DNA of 34,998 nt from Rachicladosporium sp. CCFEE 5018 (taxonomy: Eukaryota; Ascomycota; Dothideomycetes; Cladosporiales; Cladosporiaceae), in contig KZ111152.1 in NCBI GenBank assembly GCA_002077045.2, positions 181,575 through 216,572 on the forward strand. The letters are read 5' to 3'. The translations under genes and the position numbers were made by a program. Of the stretch, positions 1 through 9,238 are shown in pieces (the first letter of the stretch is position 1; each line of letters opens with the position of its first letter). The notes beneath the pieces are model-generated. The model was not told the DNA's origin. It did no database searches and saw nothing but the letters and a program-made list of their open reading frames with translations.

Positions 1-584
1 AGCGGGCGATCAAGACTTACGAGCTATTGTCTGGACGAAATGATGGGTACGAGATCAGTGAGAGCTTGGCGGAGTGGGATTATGGGTCTGTAGCATAGAT
101 GAGGCACTGTTTGACCCGACGAGCTTTACTAACAGGTGCTACGTAGTGACTATGAAGGTCGTGTGACCAAGGACATCCGAGCCCTTCGCAAAGACCGCGG
201 CCTCGACAAGGAGCGGGAGTGGGACATCTGGTCAGATGGCTGTGAAGGCGGCGAGTACGTATAGTCCATGCATTCCCTGGAGATCGTCCCTGATCATATT
301 ATCTCAGATCGTCTGCCGAGGTCACGGCCAGAATCGACACTCTGCTGAAGGAGATCCGAACCTTTCACGCAAATCGAATGCACAGCAGCGAGCCGAAGGA
401 TATCATCCTGGTCGCACATGGCCACCTGACGAGAGCGTTCGCCAAGCGCTTTCTGGGCTATGAGTTGTCGTTCCCTCTGTCTTTGATGATGGAGCCTGGT
501 GGGGTCGGCATACTCAGCTACCAGCACCACAATATTGATGAGCCTGCCCTACTGCTGGGAATTGGATTTCCGCTGCAGGAGTGA
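1..584 (+). CDS. SHB17: SHB17-like histidine phosphatase, 5' end outside window (copy 1)
   Basis: Partial gene in three exons: <1-85, 147-254 and 308-584. The introns are 86-146 (branch TACTAAC at 128-134) and 255-307 (donor GTACGT). The joined protein contains EWDYGDYEG, then RGLDKEREWDIWSDGCEGGE, the second catalytic histidine motif LVAHGHL, and a C-terminal GGVGILSYQHHNIDEPAL block. This set of motifs is typical of the phosphoglycerate-mutase superfamily branch that includes yeast Shb17, a sedoheptulose-1,7-bisphosphatase feeding riboneogenesis. The first catalytic RHG motif would lie upstream of the window. A generic phosphoglycerate mutase-like phosphatase is the alternative. The gene ends tail-to-tail with the claudin-like gene, 184 bp away. 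Its last 24 codons recur at 23931-24002. Confidence 0.8.
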
Positions 585-768
585 TTTCGATGTTGTGGAT
601 TGCGTCGCGTCGCCGACAGCTTATCGCGCCTACAAGCTGATAGAGACTGAGGCAATCGTGGATGTAGATAGATATGTTTAGGGCCGCTATCCTCCGCTAT
701 GCCGCGACCTTCATGCCACTGTCTGCCGTTTCGTCGTAAGATCTCTCGCTTCGAGATTATGCTCTGTC

Positions 769-1412
769 TCAGCGAGGCTCGGGTATCTCCTCATAGTCGT
801 CCTCAGGAACCAACACGAAGGCAGCGGCTAGTATCCCAGTAGCGTCAATTAGTAGTGCGATCCAGCTGACGGTGCAGAGAATCCATGATTTGTCCAACTC
901 CCAGCCAACGAAGAAGCGATTGTCGTGGTCGTAGAGATATGCCTACACAGAACATGTCAACGAAGCTCTGGCGACTTCAGCGCACTTCCACGTAAACTCA
1001 CCACAATAGCCATCGCAGTAAGCTGCGCCACTGCGATCAGCGCCAGCAAGGGCGACAGCACCTTCCAGCCCACTTCTCGCGCGCCACGACCTCCCGCCAA
1101 CACCACGATGTAACACACGATCACAGCCAGCTCAATCACCACCGTAAAGTTCATGAGGAACGCGCTCGACCTCCACATGCTACAGAACGACTTGTTCGAG
1201 TTGACCTCGCATTCCTCGTCGCTTGGAAAAGGCGTGCACTTCCCCGTGATGCTCGAACATCGGTTTTGTAGACCCAGTGTTACTCGTATCGGGTCGGTGT
1301 CGGTGGGAGAGGAGTAGGATATCCAGTTCGGGAGGGCGATGCTGGCGATCGTACAGCACATGGCAGCCACGAAGATCCATGCGCTTATACCGTAGACTAT
1401 ACGACGAGTCAT
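769..1412 (-). CDS. Claudin/PMP22-like four-TM membrane protein (copy 1)
   Basis: Two exons on the minus strand: 1412-1002 and 942-769, with a 59-nt GTGAGT...TAG intron at 943-1001. The product is 194 aa. TM1 is about residues 5-27, followed by an extracellular loop with W30, G47-L48 and cysteines 52, 59, 68 and 77. TM2 is 83-105, TM3 about 113-137 and TM4 lies near 155-180, with an acidic tail ending EIPEPR. The W...GL...C...C loop resembles the claudin/PMP22/Sur7-like fold; fungal members sit in the plasma membrane. I start at 1412 because TM1 follows directly. The frame stays open upstream to 1640, but that part diverges faster between copies and overlaps the divergent promoter. Function unknown. 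Confidence 0.75.
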
Positions 1413-1713
1413 CGTGGCGGTCGCTGCGCAATCTCGGAAGGGGGTTGTAGACCTTTGAGCGACGAAGCAAGGAAGACGTAGGGACTGAGGCAGCACCTTG
1501 AACAGCAGGAAGCTGCCTCGCTTAGACGAGGCTTGGCACTCGTTATCGTTTCGAACCGGCTCCACTACAGAGTTGCCGTCATAGTCGAGACGAATAGCAC
1601 ACGAAGGATGGTGGTCCGAAGTATGTCCCTCCTTTGCCAATCACGTGCAGGCATAAGTAGACAGACGTACTTCTTTTTGCGTTCCTTAAATCGTTGCTGC
1701 GTTACACTTGATC
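1413..1713. promoter_or_regulatory. Divergent promoter, claudin-like gene / PLP dehydratase (copy 1)
   Basis: This 301-bp region lies between two divergent start codons. It carries an inverted-CCAAT-type site fused to an E-box (1637-1647). No other clear element is seen. A CTTAAAT stretch at about 1684-1690 precedes the dehydratase start by roughly 25 bp. Confidence 0.5.
1637..1647. promoter_or_regulatory. CCAAT box abutting CACGTG E-box (copy 1)
   Basis: CCAAT (1637-1641) is followed directly by the palindrome CACGTG (1642-1647), about 67-77 bp upstream of the dehydratase ATG. CCAAT is bound by the fungal HAP/CBF complex and CACGTG by bHLH factors (Cbf1/Pho4 type). The 11 bases are identical in copy 2 (25055-25065). 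Binding is inferred, not shown. Confidence 0.45.
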
Positions 1714-3019
1714 ATGGCTGAAGTCTCGCAATGCCCTCCCTTAACGCGCCAGTCCGTCCAGGCTGCTCACAAGAGAATCAAGCAATACATCCATCGCACG
1801 CCGGTAGTCACTTGCGAGACAATCAATACGCTTGCCTCTACGCCGCAGTAGAAGCGGTGTCCCTCAAGCGGACCAAATTTGATGTCAGAGCCTGCTCCTC
1901 ATGATCAGCACCCCGAAGAGAAAGCGACCAAATACAGTGCTGAGCCGACTGTGCGTTTGTTCTTCAAGTGTGAGAATCAGCAAAGGATCGGCGCGTTCAA
2001 GGCGAGAGGGGCATTTCATGCATTGGGTAGGCTGATCGACGAGCAAGGCATTGATGAGGTAAGGCGGAAAGGCGTGGTAACCCATAGCTCAGGTACTCGA
2101 TCCTTGACATTAATGATCTTACCTCCAAGCTGACGAAATTCAAGGCAACCATGCACAAGCACTAGCTCTAGCAGCACGAACACATGAAGTCCCTGCACAT
2201 ATTGTAATGCCCACGATATCGACGCCATCCAAGATCTCTGGCACACAGGCTCAGGGCGCCAATTTGATATTCTCCGGTTCAACAAGTGACGAGCGGGAAG
2301 CCGTTGTCGTCGATGTCATCAAGAAGACCGGTGCAACTCTAGTGCCACCGTACGACCACCCAGATATCATCCTAGGGCAAGGCACTCAAGCCCTAGAGCT
2401 TGAGCAGCAAGTGGTCGATCTCCTTGCCGAGGACGCCAGCCTCGGAGTACCTGGCAAGCACCGACTAGACGCGGTGATTGCACCTATTGGCGGCGGCGGC
2501 ATGCTGTCTGGCATATGCACCGCTCTTCAAGGCACCGGCATCAAGGTCTTCGGCGCAGAGCCTAACTTCGAGGGAGCCAATGATGCTGAGATTGGACTGA
2601 AGCAAAACAAACGGATCGAGAAAGTGAGGACTTTGACCATCGCTGATGGTCTACGTACTCCAGTAGGTGAGATTCCTTGGTCGATCGTGACAGACAAGAG
2701 CAAGTTAGCCGGCATCTACAGTGTCAACGAGGACCAAATCAAGGCTGCACTGCGATTGGCTATGGAGCGGGCTAAGCTGTTCATCGAACCTTCAGCTGCT
2801 GTGCCTCTGGCTGTCATGCTATACAATGAGGACTTTCGGGAGCTCGTGCAGCGTGATGCTGGTCCTGGAGGCTGGAACGTGGGTATCTTCCTCTCTGGCG
2901 GCAACACGACCGTCGACGCTATCGCGGCTATCTTCGCACCGCCTGCCAAGGTGGAGCAGCGAGCACAGGCGACAGTCGGTATGAATGGAGAGAAGGTAGC
3001 TGAGAATGTAGCTGGATGA
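1714..3019 (+). pseudogene. PLP-dependent serine/threonine dehydratase-racemase, copy 1, with in-frame stop
   Basis: Exons 1714-2092 and 2145-3019 are separated by a 52-nt GT-AG intron (2093-2144). The structure matches the intact copy at 25132-26437, and the protein belongs to fold-type II PLP enzymes (threonine ammonia-lyase / serine racemase). It has the PLP-lysine motif AFKARGA, the glycine loop GGGGMLSG and the C-terminal SGGNTT. However, codon 46 is TAG (1849-1851), where copy 2 has TCG. The next in-frame ATG (1882) would drop 56 residues but keep the lysine motif. One escape exists: a GT-AG pair at 1848-1937 (90 nt, in frame) would splice out the stop, but its donor GTAGAA is weak. I therefore call it a probable pseudogene. 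Confidence 0.65.
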
Positions 3020-3347
3020 GGCTATTGGACCTGCTTTGAATGTCCACTGGCCGAGAGATCCAGCATTCTACCGAGCCGTTTCTCGCTAGATCCGTACCGA
3101 TTGGAATATCGACTGCCGTCGGGAATGCGCACGCGATGGGCCGATCACAGAATACATTCCTCAAGTTGGCGGAAGTCCTCTCTTCCGTGCTGCATCTCTT
3201 TGCCGTAGCAACGAACACTGTTTTGGCCGCGGCCCGAATTGTTGAGTATACTTTGCCGACGATGCCGAGTAAGTGACACTGGGAGGCCGAGTAGACGCAC
3301 AAATCTCCATCTTGCATCCATACATTCGTTCCGTCTTCTTCTGCAAG

Positions 3348-5827
3348 ATGCGTCTCGCAATCTCACATCACTTTGCTGCGATCGTCTCCAGTCTCCTTCT
3401 TTCTCTGCCGATGCCGGTCCGAGCGCAGTCGGCATGCCGAATAGTCAGCTCAATGCAGCAGCAAGTCGTGTACGAGCAGGCTGTGTCAATTGATACACTC
3501 GTCACCTCGAACACGACATTCTTCCCGCTCGCGCAAGCAGGCGTGACAGTCACAAACGCGCCTACTAGCATCAACGGCATCACAACGTTACAATGGACCT
3601 CAGCGCCTACATTGATCACCATGCCGAGCAGTATACTACCGACGAGCGCAACGCAGGTATCTCGATATTCGCCGTCACCTACGATGAATCCCGACGACGT
3701 CACTTTCGTGATGCTCGTGCGGAATGATAAGGATCATCAGAAGAGGCAGAGCGGGAACTTTTACATGTCGGGCAACGGGACAATCACGCAAGACTGCACC
3801 AACACTCCAGTCTATACGACCCGCAACGGCGTCTTGACTGCTACAGTCGGAAGGACATTCTATACTTACTCGACTTCGCCGGGCGTCACCTTTCAGCAGT
3901 TCGTTCCGAGCACGATCCCGGGATCGATCACGACGACGTTCAGTATCCAGCGGGATGGGACATTGAGTTGGCTCAACGACACTTTCTTCAACGGCCAAGC
4001 CAATTTCTGCGCTTTGCGAAATTGGACTGTGTACTCTATATTTGTTGACGGTGGGGCACCGAGTGGATGTCTCTTTATTCAGCTGTCGCTGTTCTCGGTG
4101 GCATCGTGTCAGGCGGCAAGCTACAATACGGTGCCGGGTCCTTCAGATAAGTTCCTTATACCTGCGGTAATTATTGTGGACTTTACTGATTCGTATCCTA
4201 CGTCCGACCGGGCCGACGGGGTGAGTGTTATGGCGCAACAGCGGTGTCGCTTCGGATGACTGACATCGCTGTTAGAGCTACCGGCAGCCAAGGACTTCAG
4301 GGTACCCAAGGTATCCAAGGTATCCAAGGAATACAAGGTATTCAAGGTATCCAAGGCCAACAAGGCATCACGGTATGTGTAAACACGCTGGACATCCTGG
4401 AAGCACCATCTTCACGGTACTAACACAAGCTATAGGGAGCCACCGGGTATGGTCCTAACATGATTCCCGGTGTCTAGCGAATCCCCTAACGGCTTCACCA
4501 GGAGCGCAGGCCCAACAGGAACCCAGGGCATTGCAGGAAGCACAGGGTGATTATGTCCAATTATTGTGTCGTGGAAATCTAGCTCACTGACGTTCCAGGC
4601 CGCAGGGACCAACCGTAGGCCGCGTCTTTGTCGCGGGTACTTGGCATCAGAGCTAACTCAAGGAAGGGAACACAAGGTAGTCAAGGGCCGAGTGGGCCAA
4701 GTGGCGCAATGGGGTATGATACTTAGACAATGCGCGAAGTGCGGAATATTCGTTAATTGCGTGCACAGTACAGCCGGACCATCGGGGTATGGCGTTATCG
4801 TTACAAGTCGTGTAACATGTATGCTAACCACTGCACAGACCATCAGGCCCAGCTGTTCGTGCCGCTTTTCACGGACTCCTTTCTCGTAGAGACTTACACA
4901 GCGTAGGGACAACAAGGTTCTACAGGCATACAGGGACCTTCTGTCAGTATCTTCACGGTCCAGGCTGTCAACATCAGCCGCTGACAGCACACAAGGGACC
5001 GCAAGGCGTGCAAGGAAGCCCCGGAGCGACGGGATCGACGGGGTAAGCTGTCCTTCACGAGGTATCCATGGAGGCGTACTCCTGACCATTTGCTTGCATA
5101 GGCCAACTGGATCTGCTGATAAGTCTAACAACACCTCCCAAAACATTGGTCGGCTACTGACACTGTTGGTCTACGCCCCTCTGGGCCCTCGGTTCGTCTA
5201 CCTTTGTATGGATCTGCTATACTTTCAACGCTTACACCGCGCAGGGACCACAAGGTAGTACGGGTGTCCAAGGGCCTTCTGGGTATGGATTTCGCGTTTC
5301 TCGAGAATGGCATGAAGCTGACTAGACACTACTTAGGCCAAGTGGGCCGTCAGATAAGTCTCGGCATATCCCGGGGGCTGTCGATCCTGACTAATATGTT
5401 CCTTCCACGCGCTTCGGGTGTTCCAGGTCCAACAGCCACTCCGGCCACGCTGTATTCGTATCTCGGCTGCTATGTACAGACTGGTCAACCTTCAACGAAC
5501 ACTGGTCGGGCGCTAGCGGCCTACCAAAACACATACACGACACTCGGCGACAGCAAATGCAGCGCCACATGTGCATTGGGACAGTACATGTTCTACGGCA
5601 GTGTGAATAATGGCACGGCTGCGGTGGACTGTTGGTGCGGAAACAGTATTACCTACGTGACTAGTAGCGCTGGGGTACTCGGAGTAGGAACCGTAGCCGG
5701 TGCGGCAGGTGAGCAGAATTGCTATCAGTGCAACGGTGGCGCTACGCCGGGCGGGATTCCAGGACCCTGTGGAAACTTCTCAGTCCAGACGATATCGATC
5801 TTCTCGAGAACCTTCCTGAAAGGCTGA
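3348..5827 (+). CDS. Secreted collagen-like (Gly-X-Y)53 protein with WSC domain, 16 exons (copy 1)
   Basis: Exons: 3348-4146, 4202-4220, 4276-4372, 4436-4446, 4502-4546, 4599-4614, 4667-4713, 4769-4786, 4839-4854, 4907-4942, 4996-5042, 5102-5118, 5175-5191, 5245-5282, 5337-5353, 5409-5827. Together they total 1659 nt, or 552 aa. Residues 1-26 are a signal peptide ending PVRA|QS. Residues 27 to about 263 form an N-terminal domain with NTT/NGT/NDT glycosylation sites; its FNGQANFC block resembles the fungal domain DUF7908 (tentative). Residues 264-422 are 53 uninterrupted Gly-X-Y triplets rich in Gln, Ser, Thr and Pro. The C-terminus is a cysteine-rich WSC carbohydrate-binding domain (YLGCY, DCWCGN, CGNFSVQ). 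The likely site is the cell wall or matrix. The register fixes every splice junction. Introns 1, 12 and 15 are AT-AC, the rest GT-AG. A read-through ORF to 4259 ends the protein early and is judged an artefact. Confidence 0.85.
4147..4201 (+). other. AT-AC intron 1 of collagen-like gene (copy 1)
   Basis: 55 nt, starting ATAAGTTCC and ending CCTAC, with a branch-like ACTGAT near 4184. Exon 1 ends GPS plus a single g, and exon 2 begins gt, making GGT (Gly), then P-T-G-P-T. Only this excision joins the first triplet to the rest in frame. No GT-AG pair does so. Confidence 0.8.
4301..4363 (+). repeat. 9-bp tandem repeat inside collagen exon 3 (copy 1)
   Basis: Seven 9-bp units, consensus GGTATCCAA, encode G-T-Q, five G-I-Q and G-Q-Q triplets. 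Third-position and isoleucine-codon variation (atc, ata, att) shows the repeat is not freshly expanded. Copy 2 has the same number of units at 27719-27781. Confidence 0.85.
5119..5174 (+). other. AT-AC intron 12 of collagen-like gene (copy 1)
   Basis: 56 nt, starting ATAAGTCTAAC and ending GGTCTAC, with branch-like CTACTGAC at about 5153-5160. The flanking exons join as G-P-T-G-S-A-G-P-S-G-P-S. The segment contains no AG acceptor other than the one in its own first bases. The corresponding intron in copy 2 is 55 nt, so a one-base indel is tolerated here, as expected for non-coding sequence. Confidence 0.85.
5354..5408 (+). other. AT-AC intron 15 of collagen-like gene (copy 1)
   Basis: 55 nt, starting ATAAGTCTCGG and ending TTCCAC, with branch-like CTGACTAA near 5387-5394. 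The junction gives G-P-S-G-A-S-G-V-P-G-P-T and enters the WSC reading frame. A longer AT-AG alternative ending at 5426 would also keep the frame, losing two triplets, so the acceptor is slightly less certain than the donor. Confidence 0.75.
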
Positions 5828-6304
5828 GCAACTTGCTGCACTTCAAATGTGTATACTCTAGTCATAGCTGCTTTCCGCCTGATCGTGGCGTCTACTCGAC
5901 CGCTGCTATACCTGCGACAGTGTCAACGACAAATATGGCACTCTATTCTGGTCGAGGCGAGGCTTCGCCATCACGATTGGTTCGGTAGCAGCAATTGAGA
6001 CTTCCAAACTCTTGGAAACGCGAACATGGATGGTAACTGAATCTTGGGCATTCGAGCAAGGTGTACATACCATCGAACTATCACAGTGAACCGATAACCG
6101 CTTATGTACCTATACCACCTCCCACTTCCCACCGGCTGCAGTCCGGCAATGTCTTGTTTCCGGATTGACCCTTGGACAGCTCGCCGAAGCTTCGGGATCA
6201 CGACTCGTAACGTGTCTCCACCTCCACCTCGTTGCATTGCAGTAGTCGACATCCAAGATAAGCCGAGATCTATGTAGTAATACCTATCTCTAGCTGGGCG
6301 GGGA
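5828..6304. other. Intergenic region before the sugar porter (copy 1)
   Basis: 477 bp between the collagen-like stop codon and the first ATG of the MFS gene. It should hold the terminator of the former and the promoter of the latter. I see no coding frame shared by both copies and no clear TATA box or operator. Confidence 0.5.
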
Positions 6305-8137
6305 ATGTCGCGTGCCGAAGATGGCGGTCGCGTGGCTTCTCTCAACAGCACGTCGTACGGCACCTTTGATGCTGTATGCTCCCTTACCTGTCAATCACTC
6401 GCCATCGCTGACTTTCACAGGCAGATATAGATGAGAGGCAGGATAATCAGATCTCGTCTTCAGCAGCCAACATGTCTACCCCAGGGATGGAAGATACAGA
6501 GCGCGACGTGAAGAACAAGATTGTCATTGGAGCGATTGGCGGCGACGATGCACGACTGGCCACAGATCGCGAACATGACATGCCATTTCTTGAAACGATC
6601 AGGCTCTACCCTACGGCTGTAGGATGGTCCATATTTTTCAGTCTCGGAGTGGTAAGTACATCAGCTTCAACCCGTCGACGCTCGCACTAACGCCGCGGCA
6701 GATTATGACAGCATTTGATCCCCAATTACTGGGAAACTTGTACGCTACTCCTGCCTTCCAGCGCGACTTCGGCTACAAATTCAACGATAGCTTTATAATA
6801 TCTGCGGCCTGGCAAACCGGTCTGGGCATGGGCAATCCGATCGGTCAAGTCGTGGGCGCGTTCTTCGCAGCGTACCCGATGGAGTGGTATGGCCGCAAGA
6901 AGACGTTCGGCGTATGTGTGATCCTCACTGCTGCGTTCATCTTCATCCAATTCTTCGCGCGGTCCTTGCCTGTGCTGTTGGTGGGCGAGCTTCTCGGAGG
7001 ACTAGTACTTGGCACCTACGTCGTGGTCGCGCCAGCCTACGCCTCAGAAGTTTGTCCAATCCCACTGAGAGGCGTGTTGACTTCTTGGGTCAATCTCAGC
7101 TTCGTGATGGGACAGCTCATCGCGAACGGGGTCATAGCCGGGACATCCAAGCTGGATAACCATTGGGCTTACAGTGCGCCATTTGCTGCCCAGTGGGTGT
7201 GGCCCGTTATTATACTCATAGGCTGGCCTTTTGCACCCGAGTCACCATGGTGAGTTCTGAGCTTCCACGTCATTCACCATAGACCACGCTGATCACTTCC
7301 AGGTGGCTGGTCCGCAAGGAACGCTTCGCAGATGCAGAGCACTCCCTCCGCCGACTCGCGTCCGCGACCGTCGATGTCAAGCCCACGCTTGCGATGATCA
7401 TCGAAACAGACAGGCTTGAGCGCGAGATGGAGACAGGCACTACGTACCTCGACTGCTTCAAGCCCACCAATCTGCGTCGTACCGAAATCAGTGTCGGCGT
7501 CTACACCATTCAGGTCCTCTCAGGCATCTACCTTGTGGGGTATGCAGTCTACTTCTTCGAGCTTGCCGGCCTGCCGGTGGAAAAGGCGTTCAGTATGGGT
7601 GTAGGCTTTCTTGCTCTCGGCTTCGTCGGAACATGCTGCTCCTGGGTTCTGCTGATACATTACGGACGACGGCGCATCTATAACACTGGCTTAGCAGTAC
7701 TTATCATTCTGCTGCTGATCATCGGGATTCTCGACTGTCAGCCGTCATACGAGTCCAACCACGGCATTGCGTGGGCGCAAGCCAGCTTGATGCTGATCTG
7801 GAACTTCGTGTATGATCTCAGTATCGGTCCAGTCTGCTTCGTGCTGCTCTGCGAGTGTAGTGCCACACGTGTACGCAGTAAGACGATCTCGCTGGCGACG
7901 GCTGTGCAGGCAGTAGTGGCCATTGCGATGACGGTGGCAATACCTTACATGTTCAACCCGGATGAGGGCAACGTGCGGGGGAAGATAGGGTTCTTCTTTG
8001 GAGGCTTGAGCATGGTTAGCCTCGTGTGGGCTTACTTCCGAGTACCAGAGACGAAGGGCAGGACGTATGAGGAACTTGATATCATGTTCTCGAAGGGCTT
8101 GAAGACTAGGGAGTTCGCTCAGTATTCAGTCGAGTAG
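6305..8137 (+). CDS. MFS sugar porter, maltose/alpha-glucoside permease type (copy 1)
   Basis: Four exons: 6305-6373, 6421-6651, 6702-7249 and 7303-8137 (560 aa). The introns are 47, 50 and 53 nt with GTATGC, GTAAGT and GTGAGT donors. The protein has about 12 TM segments, the loop 2-3 motif EWYGRKK, the mid-protein PESPWWLVRKER, and the C-terminal sugar-porter signature VPETKGRTYEELD. It most resembles fungal MAL-type proton symporters for maltose and other alpha-glucosides at the plasma membrane; the substrate is inferred. I extend the start to 6305 because a small exon splices in frame onto sequence upstream of the internal ATG at 6472, in both copies. If 6472 were used, the protein would be 520 aa with an intron in its 5' UTR. 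Confidence 0.85.
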
Positions 8138-8455
8138 CGAAACGCACAAAGCTATGTAACTCACGTTCTTGCATGGCTGCTTGACGGCTTCACATCGACC
8201 TGCGCTCTGTTGGGCATTCGAGTTTCCTTACGCGAAGCTCGTCTTGTGCCTATCGCCTTGCAACTTAGATTGCCAAGGTTTTCCGGATTGCCCGAATGAG
8301 GTCGCCCGCCTCTCTCCAACTCCGATCTCCTTTCCTCAACTCACTTTCATGGCCCTCACTTCTGCCTCTTGTAGGGCACCATGCATGCTGGTCTTGTCAG
8401 GCGCATCGACTCGAAATTAGCATGGCGAGATGCAAGTCCCTGAAGCTTGCGCAAC
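8138..8455. other. Intergenic region before the deacetylase (copy 1)
   Basis: 318 bp with pyrimidine-rich stretches and a few short upstream ATGs that are not kept in frame between the copies. It is a probable promoter and 5' leader. No specific element is recognised. Confidence 0.4.
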
Positions 8456-9238
8456 ATGCCGCTCTTCTTGCGCCTTCCTCGGCCCTTCTCTCGACGTAAA
8501 GCAAAACGGACCCGGATGGCTATTCAAATCGCAATCGCGGTGATTTGTCTACTCGTCGTCCTGCCAGCGTACATCATATATAAGCCTCCGCGCTTCGTGA
8601 TATCATACTTTCAGGAAAGGTTCCCTTCAGTTCTCTTCCACGTTCAGACGACACGAAAGATCATTGCGTTGACCATCGATGATGCGCCTTCAGCTCATAC
8701 GTCGGAGATCCTGGAGGTGTTGAAGAAACACAACGCGACTGCGACATTCTTCGTCATTGGAGATCAGGTCAATGGTCGCGAGGGCATTCTGACGAACATT
8801 CTGCAGCATGGCCATGAGCTTGGCAACCATGCCACGCACGACGAGCCATCAATATCTCTGCCGTCCGATGTCTTAGCTGAGCAGATCTCCTCCGTCGACT
8901 CGCTGCTGAGCGATGCATACATCACCGCTAATGTCACCCGACAATCTTTCTGGTTTCGTCCCGGCTCCGGCGTCTTCAGTCAGCGTGTTCTTGACCTCGC
9001 CGAGAAAGCAGACTACAAGACCGTACTGGGTAGCATCTACCCTCACGACCCTTTTATCCGGTACTGGCGAGTCAACGCGTGGCATGTGCTTAGCATGGCT
9101 CGCCCAGGTGCTGTGATCATCTGTCATGACCGCAGGTCGTGGACCGCCCCGATGCTGAAGCGAGTGTTGACGGAGCTCCACAATCGAGGCTTCGAGGTAG
9201 TGTCGGTAAGCAAGCTGCTAGAGGCAACGAAAGGCTGA
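8456..9238 (+). CDS. Membrane-anchored polysaccharide deacetylase, NodB-type (copy 1)
   Basis: Intronless, 260 aa. A short basic N-terminus (RRKAKRTR) precedes one TM segment (about 22-42), giving a type II signal anchor with the catalytic domain on the lumenal or outer side. Carbohydrate-esterase family 4 motifs are visible: TIDD (73-76, general base and metal Asp), HATH (125-128, metal histidines), RPGSG (168-172) and the late histidine in IICHD (H224). The family removes acetyl groups from chitin or related GlcNAc polymers, so a role in cell-wall chitin/chitosan remodelling is likely but the substrate is inferred. Start chosen at the ATG before PLFLRLP, shared by both copies. Only about five residues differ from copy 2. 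Confidence 0.85.
   Translation: MPLFLRLPRPFSRRKAKRTRMAIQIAIAVICLLVVLPAYIIYKPPRFVISYFQERFPSVLFHVQTTRKIIALTIDDAPSAHTSEILEVLKKHNATATFFVIGDQVNGREGILTNILQHGHELGNHATHDEPSISLPSDVLAEQISSVDSLLSDAYITANVTRQSFWFRPGSGVFSQRVLDLAEKADYKTVLGSIYPHDPFIRYWRVNAWHVLSMARPGAVIICHDRRSWTAPMLKRVLTELHNRGFEVVSVSKLLEATKG

Noticed and set aside
957..1640. Extended start (1640) for the claudin-like protein
   Set aside because: The extra 76 residues diverge faster between copies than the membrane part, overlap the CCAAT/E-box promoter and push TM1 inward.
1848..1937. 90-nt in-frame intron removing the dehydratase stop
   Set aside because: Donor GTAGAA (GTCGAA in copy 2) is weak and the segment is open and conserved in copy 2; kept only as a possibility.
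4147..4201. U12-type (minor spliceosome) intron
   Set aside because: The donor is ATAAGT, not ATATCCTT, and there is no TTCCTTAAC-like branch site; the other introns have major-class features.
3273..4259. 328-codon frame as the full secreted gene
   Set aside because: It reads through AT-AC intron 1 and part of intron 2; the end diverges with radical changes between copies, and the Gly-X-Y register continues downstream once spliced.
4121..4363. Minus-strand ORF rich in LDTL repeats
   Set aside because: It is the reverse complement of the 9-bp Gly-Ile-Gln repeat in the collagen exon.
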